From JAHEEL01 sp963785245 (lineage in GTDB: Bacteria > Actinomycetota > Acidimicrobiia > Spongiisociales > UBA5794), in contig CAWAUO010000005.1 in assembly GCA_963785245.1 (NCBI GenBank), positions 67,263 through 131,262 on the forward strand: a stretch of 64,000 nt of DNA. The letters are read 5' to 3'. Shown here piece after piece: positions 25,316-34,424 of the stretch. Each line of letters opens with the position of its first letter. The stretch's first letter is position 1. The notes below the pieces were generated by a model. The model searched no databases. It worked only from the letters and a program-made list of their open reading frames with translations, and was not told where the DNA came from. The position numbers were made by a program, and so were the translations under genes.

Positions 25316-25951
25316 CTATTTCGATTGATTCGAGCCGGTCCCGGCCCGGAGCGCCTGCGCGTTCCGGTGACCGACCGGGAAGACGTACAGCGGCACGTGC
25401 TCGGCGGGCAGAGCCAGGACGCGGGAGACGGCATCGTCGTCGAACGAACCAACCGGGACCGTGCCCAACCCGAGCGCGGTGACCTCGAGCATCAGGTTCT
25501 GGCCGACGTGCCCGACCTCCATGTGGACGTAGCGCACGGAGCGCTCTCCGTACTTCACCGCCGTGCGCTCGAAGACCCCAGCGATGACGAAGATGGCTGC
25601 TGCGTCACGCACCGCGTCCTGCTCGGCGGCCTCCTGATAGAGCGCCGGCCGGATGTCATCGGCGGAGACCATCTCGAGGTCGTGACTCGCCGGCCGGTAG
25701 CGCAGAACGCCCCGTTCGTTGAGGACGTAGATCTCGACTGGGTAGGTCGCTCCTGCCGATGGAGACGTCCGGTTGCCATCTGGCGTCAACCCCTGCATCG
25801 ACCACAGCAAGAGTGACAGCTCGGCGTCGGAGAGCGACTCGTTGCTGAGTTGCCGGATCGACCGGCGAGTCGAGAGGGCGTCGTCGAGGCTGACGGTGCC
25901 GGGTGACGGTGGCGGGAGCTCGATGGTCGGGCGCGACGATGTGGAATCCAC
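25316..25951 (-). CDS. SagB-type nitroreductase-fold dehydrogenase
   Basis: 211 residues; GTG 25951 with AGGAG nearby. Nitroreductase/FMN fold: TRRSIRQLSNESLSDAELSLLLWSMQGL, then RTSPSAGATYPVEIYVL, the SagB-type signature. C-terminal part GHVGQNLMLEVTALGLGTVPVGSF and VPLYVFPVGH. Some relatives oxidise azolines in peptide natural products, but many stand-alone copies like this one have no peptide or cyclodehydratase partner and unknown substrates. None is seen nearby. Confidence 0.88.
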   Translation of the reverse strand: MDSTSSRPTIELPPPSPGTVSLDDALSTRRSIRQLSNESLSDAELSLLLWSMQGLTPDGNRTSPSAGATYPVEIYVLNERGVLRYRPASHDLEMVSADDIRPALYQEAAEQDAVRDAAAIFVIAGVFERTAVKYGERSVRYVHMEVGHVGQNLMLEVTALGLGTVPVGSFDDDAVSRVLALPAEHVPLYVFPVGHRNAQALRAGTGSNQSK

Positions 25952-26020
25952 GAGATCTCCTCAGGTGTACGGTGATCGCGACGATAGTCCCGACCACCGC
26001 AGCCCAATCCAGGGTTGCGA

Positions 26021-26515
26021 CTACTCCGGTGTGCCCGTCTGGACGACGCGCACGCACAGGAACTCGTCGACGTTGAAGACGCGCAGGCTGGTCTGCTCGC
26101 CGGGCGGCACGAACTCGAGCGCCTCCGCGGCATCGATGATCTCCGGGCGGTCGACCTGATAGGTCTCGCCTTCGTGGACGATGACCGCCGAACCGGCGGC
26201 GACAACGTTCTTCAGCCAATCAGGGCTGGTGCCATACGGCAGGGCGATGACGAAGCCATCCGTCGTCGCGAACGGGCCGATCGGCGTCTCGTACTCGGCC
26301 CCCGACACACGGCCGACGTGACGGATGACTCCGGCATACGCCCCCGGCTTCCCCGCGGTCTTCATGGCTCGCGGATTCATCACCTTGCGGTTCATTCGGC
26401 GAACGGCCGTGGTCACCGGCGGGTATTTCGTGCGCATGCCGATCGCGAAGACAGCTCCAATTGCCGCAACGGCGATGAGGAGCGCACCGAGTGCGGCTCC
26501 GATCAATCTGATCAT
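26021..26515 (-). CDS. deazaflavin (F420)-dependent nitroreductase family protein
   Basis: 164 residues; ATG 26515 follows GGAGG. An N-terminal membrane helix (LIGAALGALLIAVAAIGAVFAI) precedes a split-barrel domain of the DDN/DUF385 family: NRKVMNPRAMKTAGKPGAYAG, VIRHVGRVSGAEYETPIG and WLKNVVAAGSAVIVHEG. The family binds F420 (in some cases F420-like cofactors) and reduces nitro-compounds or quinones at the membrane. The presence of a membrane anchor suggests a quinone role (inference). Confidence 0.85.
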   Translation of the reverse strand: MIRLIGAALGALLIAVAAIGAVFAIGMRTKYPPVTTAVRRMNRKVMNPRAMKTAGKPGAYAGVIRHVGRVSGAEYETPIGPFATTDGFVIALPYGTSPDWLKNVVAAGSAVIVHEGETYQVDRPEIIDAAEALEFVPPGEQTSLRVFNVDEFLCVRVVQTGTPE

Positions 26516-26604
26516 GAAGACCTCCTGGCACCGAGTGTGTCTGGTCAGCGTAGGCAGCTGGCCGGTCGTGCACGCCGGGGCCGGTGGAGAGAACGACAGC
26601 GGGG

Positions 26605-26610
26605 TACGCT
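26605..26610 (+). promoter_or_regulatory. -10 box of leaderless pabB-pabC gene
   Basis: TACGCT, 6 nt before the ATG at 26617; no ribosome site. This supports 26617 over an upstream in-frame GTG. Confidence 0.5.
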
Positions 26611-26616
26611 CGGCGG

Positions 26617-28398
26617 ATGACGCCTGCGGCCCGCCTCGACGATCTGCGCCCCGATCGGCGGCGTTCGGCCGCATTCGGCGACTCCGTCGGGGAGATCGTT
26701 GCCTCCGCCGTCGATGAGGTGGTTCCTGCGCTCTCTCGGTTGCAGCAGGTGGCAGCGGATGGTCTCTGGGCGGTCGGATTCATCGGCTATGAGGCTGCGC
26801 CGGCGTTCGATCCCAACCTGTCGGTGTTGCCGCGTGTCACCGGCACCTACCACAGCGATCTTCCCTTGCTCTGGTTCGGTCTCTTCGAGTCCCGGGTACT
26901 CAATCCCGAACCCGCCGCCGACCTCGGAACCTACACCGTGTCGCCGTGGCGTTGGCTGGATGATCGGTCGACGTTCGAGCGCGCGGCCGAGACCATTCGC
27001 GATCACATCATCGCGGGGGACACCTATCAGGCGAACTACACCACCCGGCTTCGGGCCGACTTCTCCGGTGACGCTCTTGCTTTCTATCACGACCTCGCTT
27101 CGGCGCAGTCCGGGGGCTACGGCGCATACCTCGATACCGGCCGCTTCCAGATCGCGAGTGCTTCGCCGGAACTCTTCTTCAACCGGCACCCGGCGGGAGG
27201 CGGACCCGATCGGCTCGTGACACGCCCGATGAAAGGGACCGCCCCTCGCGGCAGGTGGGCTGCCGAGGATGAGATTCGGCGCCGCGAGCTCGAACTCTCA
27301 GCAAAGGACCGGGCCGAGAATCTGATCATCGTCGACCTGCTTCGAAACGACCTCGGGCGAGTTGCCGAGTTCGGCTCGGTCGCGGTCGAGGGGCTGATGG
27401 CGATCGAGCGATACGACACGGTCTGGCAGATGACCACCACCGTGCTCGGCGACGTCGATCGCCAGAAGCCGCTCGTCGATGTCCTCGCGGGCCTGTTCCC
27501 GTGTGGCTCGATCACCGGCGCCCCCAAAGTGCGGTCGATGGAGATCATCAGCGATCTCGAGTCCGCTCCGCGCGGTGTCTACACGGGAGCGATCGGGTAC
27601 GTGGCGCCGCCCGGTATCCCGGGTCCCCGTGCCTCGTTCAGTGTCGGCATCCGGACGGTCGTCATCGACGGCGACACCGGACACGCCGAGTACGGCGTCG
27701 GAGGAGGGATCACCTTCGACTCCGATCCGGGGGCCGAGTACGAAGAGGCGGCGGTCAAGGCTCGGATCCTCGGCTACGGACGGTCGGATTTCGATCTGCT
27801 CGAGACCATGCGATGGAGCCCCAAAGACGGCTGGTACTGGCTGGACCAACACCTCGACCGGCTTGTCTCGTCGGCCGACTACTTCGACGTGCCGCTGGAC
27901 CGGCAGGCGGTGGTCCGGCAGCTCGCGGCTGCGATCGAAGGTTGTGGCGATTCGCGAGTCCGTCTCACGGTGAGCCGGCGGGGCCACGTCGACATCGCGG
28001 TGCACCCGCACGGGGACGGTCCGGATCGGCCGGTGACCGTCGCCATTGATCCCGAACCGGTCGACACATCGAGTCCCTTTCTCTATCACAAGACCACGAG
28101 ACGCAACACCTACGATGATCGTCGTGCCCGCCATCGCGGGGTCGAGGACGTCCTGCTCGTCAACGAACTCGGTGAGATCACTGAGTCGACCATCGCGAAC
28201 GTCGCGATCAAGCTCGCGGGGGAGTGGGTGACGCCACCGATCGAGGCAGGCTGTCTCCCCGGGATCTATCGGCAGGTCCTCATCGGCGATGGCCGCCTCG
28301 TTGAGCGGCCGATTCGCATCAACGACCTCGAACACTGCGAGGGGATCGCGCTGCTGAATTCCGTGCGGCTGTGGCGCGAAGCCGAGATCGTGATCTGA
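26617..28398 (+). CDS. pabB: fused aminodeoxychorismate synthase I / aminodeoxychorismate lyase
   Basis: 593 residues. The first ~375 are the chorismate-binding PabB domain: AGDTYQANYTTRL, ASASPELFF, TRPMKGTAPRG, ENLIIVDLLRNDLGRV, and FPCGSITGAPKVRSMEII. The rest is a PabC-type fold-IV PLP enzyme: FDLLETMRW, the PLP-lysine segment FLYHKTTRR and ELGEITESTIANVAI. Together they convert chorismate plus an amino group to 4-aminobenzoate for folate synthesis. The PabA glutaminase is not adjacent. A single-gene PabB-PabC fusion is a known arrangement. Confidence 0.9.
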   Translation: MTPAARLDDLRPDRRRSAAFGDSVGEIVASAVDEVVPALSRLQQVAADGLWAVGFIGYEAAPAFDPNLSVLPRVTGTYHSDLPLLWFGLFESRVLNPEPAADLGTYTVSPWRWLDDRSTFERAAETIRDHIIAGDTYQANYTTRLRADFSGDALAFYHDLASAQSGGYGAYLDTGRFQIASASPELFFNRHPAGGGPDRLVTRPMKGTAPRGRWAAEDEIRRRELELSAKDRAENLIIVDLLRNDLGRVAEFGSVAVEGLMAIERYDTVWQMTTTVLGDVDRQKPLVDVLAGLFPCGSITGAPKVRSMEIISDLESAPRGVYTGAIGYVAPPGIPGPRASFSVGIRTVVIDGDTGHAEYGVGGGITFDSDPGAEYEEAAVKARILGYGRSDFDLLETMRWSPKDGWYWLDQHLDRLVSSADYFDVPLDRQAVVRQLAAAIEGCGDSRVRLTVSRRGHVDIAVHPHGDGPDRPVTVAIDPEPVDTSSPFLYHKTTRRNTYDDRRARHRGVEDVLLVNELGEITESTIANVAIKLAGEWVTPPIEAGCLPGIYRQVLIGDGRLVERPIRINDLEHCEGIALLNSVRLWREAEIVI

Positions 28399-28479
28399 GC
28401 GGGCGCGGTCGTCGGCCGGAGTCATCCGAAACCAGGTCAAGACATCGGTCGAGCAGCGAGTTGGCGACGCGCGCCGCTA

Positions 28480-28499
28480 GAACCCGACCTCACGGGTTC
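28480..28499. terminator. short hairpin after pabB-pabC
   Basis: GAACCCG / CGGGTTC with a 6-nt loop, about 80 nt after the fused gene's stop and 100 nt before the MFS start; no T tract. Confidence 0.35.
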
Positions 28500-28598
28500 C
28501 GGGCCATGCAGCCACCAGCAACCGCAACACTTGTGCCAGCCTGGAGGGCAGAGCACCCATGACCAACCGAGATGCGAGAGGGGTCAGGTGATCGCGCA

Positions 28599-29879
28599 AT
28601 GAGTCCGTTGATCACGCCACCCGATTCCGACCGCACCCGACGCCCCTTTGTCGGCTGGCGGATTGCAGTCCTGGCGACGATCACCGGGGCCATGACCGGC
28701 CCTGGCCAGACGATCGGCGTATCCGTCTTCGTTGACCCGATCATCGGCGACCTCGGCCTCACCCGGTCTCAGGTATCGGCGGCCTACCTCGTCGGAACGC
28801 TGCTGGGAGCGATCGCCCTCGTGCGGGTGGGACGTTGGATCGACCAGGTCGGATCCAAGCGCGCCATGACGTGGATCGGTGTGGCGTTCGGTGTGGGCCT
28901 GGTTGTGATGAGCGGCGTGAACGGACTCGTGACGCTAGTGGTCGGATTCACCTTGATCCGGTGGCTCGGGCAGGGGTCTCTCGGCCTGGTGAGCACGGTT
29001 TCGATCACGCACTGGTTTGAGCGGCGGCGCGGCCTCGTGTTCGGTGTGTCGTTCACGGTTGTGAGCGCCTTGATGGCGCTGACCCCGGTCTTCCTCGGGT
29101 TGGCGGTTGAGGCGTACGGCTGGAGGTCGGCGTGGATGATCGCGGCTGCTGCGGTCTGGATCGTCGTCGTGCCGATCGCTCGGTTCGGCATTGTCGACCG
29201 GCCTGCCGACGTGGGGCAGTATGTCGATGGCGATGTTTCGCCGCCGGTGCACGGTGACCTCGGCGCCGCGTCCCTGTCCCGCTCGCGGAGAGAGGCTCTC
29301 GTTGAGTCGCGATTCTGGCTGCTGAACGCCGCAGTCGCGACGACGGCGATGCTTGTCACCGCGCTGAACTTCCACCAGATTTCCATCCTCGGCGAGGAGG
29401 GCCTCACCGCGACCGAGGCGGCAACCATGTTCCTGCCACAGGTGGTTGGTGCGATCGTGGCGGGTCTCATCGTCGGAGCCTTGGCTGATCGGATTCCGGC
29501 GCGATTCCTGGTGGCACTGTCGATGGCGCTGTTGGTATGCAGCCTGCTGTTGGTCTCGGTCGTTCGGCCCGGCTGGCCGGTTGTCGTCTACGCCATCTTG
29601 CTTGGCGCATCTGCCGGCGCGCAGCGACCTCTCGTCGCGACCCTGCTTCCGCGTTGGTACGGACTCATCCACATTGGGGCGATTCAGGGTGTGTCGGCCC
29701 TCCTCGGGGTTGCAGCGTCTGCGACGGGGCCGCTGGCACTCTCCTTGGTCAGCGGATGGATGGGAGGCTACGGCCCTGCGGCACTGCTCCTCTCCGTCGT
29801 TCCGCTGCTCATCGGTGTCGCGACGCTCGCCATCGACGAACCAGAGTTCGTGCCTCGAACCGTCCCGGCGGGACGCTGA
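28599..29879 (+). CDS. MFS transporter
   Basis: 426 residues; ATG 28599 chosen (ATG 28572 is also in frame). Twelve hydrophobic helices in two halves separated by a polar linker at about residues 195-235. Helix 2-3 loop VGRWIDQVGSKRAM and its equivalent DRIPARF in the second half are MFS signature A-like. The GPGQTIGVSVFVDPIIGDLG opening is seen in oxalate/formate or monocarboxylate-type MFS members; substrate is uncertain. It probably exports or imports a small metabolite. Confidence 0.88.
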   Translation: MSPLITPPDSDRTRRPFVGWRIAVLATITGAMTGPGQTIGVSVFVDPIIGDLGLTRSQVSAAYLVGTLLGAIALVRVGRWIDQVGSKRAMTWIGVAFGVGLVVMSGVNGLVTLVVGFTLIRWLGQGSLGLVSTVSITHWFERRRGLVFGVSFTVVSALMALTPVFLGLAVEAYGWRSAWMIAAAAVWIVVVPIARFGIVDRPADVGQYVDGDVSPPVHGDLGAASLSRSRREALVESRFWLLNAAVATTAMLVTALNFHQISILGEEGLTATEAATMFLPQVVGAIVAGLIVGALADRIPARFLVALSMALLVCSLLLVSVVRPGWPVVVYAILLGASAGAQRPLVATLLPRWYGLIHIGAIQGVSALLGVAASATGPLALSLVSGWMGGYGPAALLLSVVPLLIGVATLAIDEPEFVPRTVPAGR

Positions 29880-29908
29880 TCCTCTCGGCAGAGTGAGCGA
29901 ACGGCGGG

Positions 29909-30532
29909 CTAGGCCTCTGACCCTGACAGTTCCTCGGCCTCTGCGAGGTTATCTCGTCCTTCCCTGAGTGCGGCGACGGCAACAAGGAGCGCAGCGATCG
30001 GGTCGGCCCACCACCAGCCGAAGAGCGCATTCGCCGCGAGGCCGAGCAGGACGCCGACGGCGAGGGCCGCATCGATGATCGACATTCGGGCTTCGGCAGC
30101 GAGCGGTTCGCTCTCCAGGCGTCGACCGGTCGTCCGTTTCAACGCTCCGAGCGCCAGCATCACCGCCGCAGTCACCGCCAGGTAGGCGATGCCGAGCGTT
30201 GACTCGTCTGGGGCAGACGAGGTTGCCAGCGCCAAGACGGCGCCGACCGTTACGACGGCAGCGAGGACGAAGAAGGCCCATGCAACGAGGCGGAGTGCCT
30301 TCGCCGTGACCCGATCGCTGTCGCGGCCCGGGTGACGCAGGTGCCACACGACAACGCCCGAGGCGAAGAGTTCAACCATGGTGTCGAGTCCGAACGCGAC
30401 AAGCGCAAGGGACTGGGCGGCGATTCCGAGGCCGATTGCGATGACCATCTCGACGGCGTTCCACGCGATCGTGGCGTACTCGAGGCGGAGGCCGCGTTTC
30501 TCGAGCGCGTCGCGTGTGTGGTCGTCGTTCAC
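29909..30532 (-). CDS. CDF (cation diffusion facilitator)-like transporter
   Basis: 207 residues; GTG 30532 with GGGAG upstream. Six hydrophobic helices: YATIAWNAVEMVIAIGLGIA, SLALVAFGLDTMVELFASGV and onward. The FGLDTMVELFASG segment carries the Asp/Glu positions used for metal binding in CDF helix 2, and DAALAVGVLLGLAANALFGW is the helix-5 counterpart. It lacks the usual C-terminal cytosolic domain, a known short variant. It exports divalent metals or acts with a partner. Its start overlaps the 3' end of the upstream gene by 161 bp in another frame. Confidence 0.82.
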   Translation of the reverse strand: MNDDHTRDALEKRGLRLEYATIAWNAVEMVIAIGLGIAAQSLALVAFGLDTMVELFASGVVVWHLRHPGRDSDRVTAKALRLVAWAFFVLAAVVTVGAVLALATSSAPDESTLGIAYLAVTAAVMLALGALKRTTGRRLESEPLAAEARMSIIDAALAVGVLLGLAANALFGWWWADPIAALLVAVAALREGRDNLAEAEELSGSEA

Positions 30533-31718
30533 CGTGCCTGCTCCCTGCTGCGTGCGGAGCGTAGGCAGCGAGCGCTCTCTCGGCGCAGCTGATCTTCGAC
30601 TGCCAGTCGATCGCCGACGCTTTCCACCATTCGGGCGTCGGGACGCGCGGGCCGATCTTCCGCCCTGTGTCAGACGGTCCAAGAATGGCTTGCTGCATCG
30701 GATCGACCGTTGCCTGGTGGACGCCTACGGCTCCCGGCGTCACATTGAACACGGTGAGGTCCTGGCAGAGAGCAACAACTCTCGAGTAGGTGCCTGCAAC
30801 CGCCGCGAACACGGGATCGATGTCGCCTTCGGTCACGTGACAATGCCACATCGCCGCCATCGCTGGTCGGACCATGTCAAACACGATGCCGGCGGCGGCT
30901 GGTGTGTGCCCGTCGTTGACGATGCATTGGGCGAGTTCGATGGGGAGGCCCATCACCTCGGCGAACGCCTTCGGTGGAAGGACTGTCTCGTGGATCAGGA
31001 GGTCGCATCCTTGGGCAACCTCGACAAACGGCATCGTTGGAGTCGTTTCGCCCGAGGAAACGGCGCTCTGACCGGCGAAATCGACGCGGAACCCGATGGC
31101 GCCGTTGAGCACATGGATGACCGGGAATGATGTGATCGTGACCCCGTTGCGGTCGCAGATCACCTCGGTGCGGCCATACGGCACCTCGGTGGCCGTGGCC
31201 CCGGCGCCGGACGCAAGGATATTCCCCGCTATGCCGACGAAATCCCACGCGAGCGCAGCCTGGATGTGCTCGACGAATGCCGCGATACCTCGGGATGGTT
31301 TGTTCGACGAGCCGCCCCACACCTCTACGGGGTCGAGCCGCCCCGCCTTCACGCAGCTTCCCGTCAGCGTGAGATAGTCCGAGATGTGGTCGGTGTGCAG
31401 GTGGGTGGAGAATACCTTCTTCAGGGCGGTCGCCGGGACCTGTAACCCGCTGAAGTTCGCCAACGAACCCGACCCGAGATCAAAGACCATCACTTCGCGC
31501 TGCGCGTTGCCGATCTCAACGAGGACGGAACCGGTGGCCGCGGCCTTCGTCAGCCACGGTTGACCCGAGCCGAGGATGGTGACACGGATCTCCCCTTCGG
31601 CCAGAGCCTCGATTCCCGGCACGAATACGTCGTCGCGGTCGACGCGCGGCGAGCCGGCGACCGCCGCCGTGGCAAGTGCCGCCGCGCCTCCCAGGTAGAC
31701 GGGAGTGAAGGTCGGCAT
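30372..31718 (-). CDS. metallo-beta-lactamase-fold hydrolase, abnormal 3' end
   Basis: 448 residues from ATG 31718. The N-terminus has a short hydrophobic segment (VYLGGAAALATAAVAG) that may be a signal peptide. MBL fold: ILGSGQPW, the metal motif STHLHTDHISDY, FPVIHVLNGAIGFRV and LLIHETVLPP. Residues after about 395 become Arg-rich and correspond to the CDF gene read in another frame, so the ancestral protein probably ended near 30535. A single-base indel near the end would explain the lost stop: a TGA in another frame overlaps the CDF's GTG start. Core function: hydrolase with two metals; substrate unknown. Confidence 0.78.
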   Translation of the reverse strand: MPTFTPVYLGGAAALATAAVAGSPRVDRDDVFVPGIEALAEGEIRVTILGSGQPWLTKAAATGSVLVEIGNAQREVMVFDLGSGSLANFSGLQVPATALKKVFSTHLHTDHISDYLTLTGSCVKAGRLDPVEVWGGSSNKPSRGIAAFVEHIQAALAWDFVGIAGNILASGAGATATEVPYGRTEVICDRNGVTITSFPVIHVLNGAIGFRVDFAGQSAVSSGETTPTMPFVEVAQGCDLLIHETVLPPKAFAEVMGLPIELAQCIVNDGHTPAAAGIVFDMVRPAMAAMWHCHVTEGDIDPVFAAVAGTYSRVVALCQDLTVFNVTPGAVGVHQATVDPMQQAILGPSDTGRKIGPRVPTPEWWKASAIDWQSKISCAERALAAYAPHAAGSRHGERRPHTRRARETRPPPRVRHDRVERRRDGHRNRPRNRRPVPCACRVRTRHHG

Positions 31719-31848
31719 GGCGCGTGCCCCGCTGCTCGCGGTGATCACTCGGCATTCCCAACCTACACCGAATCCCAGTGGCACATCAGGGATCGCCGGT
31801 CACGCTGCCCAACGGACCCATCAATGTATGAGTGTCCCTGAATCCGCA

Positions 31849-31873
31849 AACCTGAGTGGACAGGCTTCAGGTT
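31849..31873 (+). promoter_or_regulatory. HAIR-like inverted repeat upstream of lon
   Basis: AACCTGA-N11-TCAGGTT is an exact 7-bp inverted repeat. Within it CCTGAGT-N7-CTTCAGG has the same half-site length and N7 spacing as the HspR box (CTTGAGT-N7-ACTCAAG), matching 6/7 in the left arm and 4/7 in the right. It lies about 75 nt before the lon start. Confidence 0.45.
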
Positions 31874-31947
31874 CGTACATCCGTCGGAATACCGCGCACC
31901 GAACAATGGTTGAAGGTTCACCAATCACGAGAAGGAGCGAGGCTCCC

Positions 31948-34248
31948 ATGGCGAATACTCGAGAACTCACCCTCCCGGTCCTCCCACTCAGCAACGGGGT
32001 GGTGTTCCCCCACATGGTGGTGACACTGCGAACCGAGACCGAAGAATCCATTACAGCGGTCGCTGCCGCCGAGCAGTCCGACGGCATGCTGCTGCTGGTG
32101 TCCAAGCTCGACGGCAACTACGCAAGCGTCGGCACGGTCGCTCAGATCAAGGACAGGGACGGAGCCAACGTCGTCGTCGAAGGGCTGGCCCGTGCCCGCG
32201 TCGGCGTCGGACGAACCGATGATCTCGGAGCCCTCTGGGTCGAAGTCGAACAGTGCCCGGAGGCGGACGTTCACGATGAAGCGCTCGACGACCTCGTCGG
32301 TGAATACCGGGCCGTGGTTCGTGAGGTGCTGGAACAGCGCGGGATGAGTGGCGTTGCCGATCGCGTTCTCGGCATTGAGAACCCAAGCCAATTGGCCGAC
32401 CTGGCGGTCTACTCACCGGATCTGTCGCTCGAACAGAAGATCGAACTGCTCGAGACACTCGACATCCGCGAACGACTCGGCAAGCTCATGTCGTGGATGG
32501 GCGAAGTGCTCGCCGACCTGACGTTGCGTGAGAAGGTGCGCACGAGTGCGACCGAGCGGATCGACAAGTCCCAGCGCGACTACATGCTCCGCCAGCAACT
32601 CGAAGCTATCAAGAAGGAGCTCGGCGAGGAAGACGACATGTCTTCCGAGTACCGGCAGAAGCTGGCGGACGCCGATCTTCCCGAGCAGGCACGCGAAGAG
32701 GTTGCGCGAGAGATCGACCGGCTGGAACGCATGTCCGAACAATCCCCGGAACACTCCTGGATCCGCACCTGGCTCGACACGATGTTCGACGTTCCTTGGG
32801 GTGAGACCTCAGAGGACCACCTCGACCTCGACGAGGCGTGGGCCGTGCTCGACGCCGACCACACCGGTCTCGCCGATGTGAAGGAACGCATCGTCGAGCA
32901 CCTCGCGGTGCGCAAACTCCGCAAAGAACGCGGCCTCGAGGACGCCGGCAATCTGCGCGAGGGCGCCATCCTGCTCCTCGTCGGACCTCCCGGTGTTGGC
33001 AAGACATCGCTGGGCGAGTCGGTCGCACGCGCCCTCGGTCGCAAGTTCGTGCGCGTTGCTCTCGGCGGCATTCGCGACGAGGCCGAGGTTCGTGGCCACC
33101 GCCGCACATACGTGGGCGCCCGCCCGGGACGTGTCGTGCGGGCTTTGATCGAGACCGGGACGATGAACCCAGTGTTCCTCCTCGACGAGATGGACAAGGT
33201 CGGATCTGACTGGCGCGGAGACCCGTCGTCCGCTCTGCTTGAGGTGCTCGACCCGGCGCAGAACCACACGTTCCGGGATCACTACCTGGAGTTGGACGTC
33301 GATCTGTCCGACGTGCTGTTCATCGCCACGGCGAACCAACTCGAGAGCATCCCGGCACCACTGCTGGATCGCACCGAGGTCATCCACCTTGATGGCTACA
33401 CCGATCTCGAGAAGGTGGCGATTGCCCGCGATCACCTCCTTCCCCGCCAAGTTCGCGGTGCCGGCCTCGAACCGGAGGAGATTGACGTCACCGAAGCAGC
33501 CCTCATCGCCGTCGTCGATCGCTATACGAGAGAGGCGGGTGTCCGCTCGCTCGAGCGAGAGCTCGGCAAGCTGACGAGGAAGGTCGCGACCAAGATCGCC
33601 AAGGGGGAGGAATCCCCGGACGTGGTCGAGGTCGATGAACCGAATGTCCAGGATCTGCTCGGCAAGCCCAAGGTGTGGCGCGACGAAGCGAAAGATCGCA
33701 CGGCGGTCCCCGGCGTGGCGACGGGTCTCGCCGTCACCGGAGCCGGTGGCGATGTGCTCTTCATTGAGGCGACGTCCATGGCCGGTGAGTCCGGCCTGAC
33801 CTTGACCGGTCAGCTGGGCGACGTGATGAAGGAGTCGGCGCGCATCGCGCTGTCGTATATCGAATCGCACGCCGACGAGTTGGGGATCGATCCGGCGACG
33901 TTGGATCGGAAGTTTCACCTCCATGTGCCCGCCGGCGCCGTTCCCAAAGACGGTCCGTCGGCCGGGATCACGATGACGACGGCCCTCGTGTCGTTGCTCT
34001 CGGGTCGCAATGTGAAGCACGACCTCGGCATGACGGGCGAGATCACCCTGCAAGGTCGCGTGCTGCCGATCGGCGGCGTCAAGCAGAAGGTCCTCGCCGC
34101 CCAACGGGCCGGTCTGACCGAGGTGATCGTCCCCGCTCGCAACGAGGCCGATCTCGACGACGTGCCCGAAAGCTGCCGAGACGAGATGACGTTCCACGTC
34201 GTCGCGACCATCGACGAGGTGCTCGACCAGGCGCTCGAACCGGCCTGA
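31948..34248 (+). CDS. lon: Lon ATP-dependent protease
   Basis: 766 residues; ATG 31948 follows GAAGGAGCGAGG. LonA layout: N-terminal LAN domain (about 1-195), a helical region with the conserved QRDYMLRQQLEAIKKELGE, AAA+ ATPase with Walker A GPPGVGKTS (about residue 346) and PVFLLDEMDKV, then the Ser/Lys protease domain. The catalytic Ser671 (PKDGPSAG) and Lys714 (GGVKQKVLAA) are 43 residues apart, as in E. coli Lon (679/722). Role: degradation of misfolded and regulatory proteins in the cytoplasm. The HAIR-like repeat upstream suggests heat-shock control. Confidence 0.95.
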   Translation: MANTRELTLPVLPLSNGVVFPHMVVTLRTETEESITAVAAAEQSDGMLLLVSKLDGNYASVGTVAQIKDRDGANVVVEGLARARVGVGRTDDLGALWVEVEQCPEADVHDEALDDLVGEYRAVVREVLEQRGMSGVADRVLGIENPSQLADLAVYSPDLSLEQKIELLETLDIRERLGKLMSWMGEVLADLTLREKVRTSATERIDKSQRDYMLRQQLEAIKKELGEEDDMSSEYRQKLADADLPEQAREEVAREIDRLERMSEQSPEHSWIRTWLDTMFDVPWGETSEDHLDLDEAWAVLDADHTGLADVKERIVEHLAVRKLRKERGLEDAGNLREGAILLLVGPPGVGKTSLGESVARALGRKFVRVALGGIRDEAEVRGHRRTYVGARPGRVVRALIETGTMNPVFLLDEMDKVGSDWRGDPSSALLEVLDPAQNHTFRDHYLELDVDLSDVLFIATANQLESIPAPLLDRTEVIHLDGYTDLEKVAIARDHLLPRQVRGAGLEPEEIDVTEAALIAVVDRYTREAGVRSLERELGKLTRKVATKIAKGEESPDVVEVDEPNVQDLLGKPKVWRDEAKDRTAVPGVATGLAVTGAGGDVLFIEATSMAGESGLTLTGQLGDVMKESARIALSYIESHADELGIDPATLDRKFHLHVPAGAVPKDGPSAGITMTTALVSLLSGRNVKHDLGMTGEITLQGRVLPIGGVKQKVLAAQRAGLTEVIVPARNEADLDDVPESCRDEMTFHVVATIDEVLDQALEPA

Positions 34249-34292
34249 GGACGCCGCACGAAGGAGATCGTTGGCCGGAGACGGCAATCGAA

Positions 34293-34324
34293 GGGGTACC
34301 CCCGGACAACACCGGGAGTACCCC
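34293..34324. terminator. hairpin terminator after lon
   Basis: Outer stem GGGGTAC / GTACCCC and inner stem CCCGG / CCGGG around a 6-nt loop, about 45 nt after the lon stop and between convergent genes. Confidence 0.75.
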
Positions 34325-34424
34325 GGTGCTCCGACGAATCTCCACCGCACCCGACGCGGGGGTCGTGTGCTCAGTGCTCGTGGGAGTGTTCGTGGGAGTC
34401 CGGACCGGACCCGTCAGGGCCCAT

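Noticed and set aside
25316..25951. SagB-type gene as part of a peptide (TOMM) biosynthesis cluster
   Set aside because: No YcaO, cyclodehydratase or precursor-like peptide is found on either side.
32809..34350. 513-residue minus-strand frame over lon
   Set aside because: Shadow of the lon coding sequence; His/Arg/Gly-rich and without motifs.
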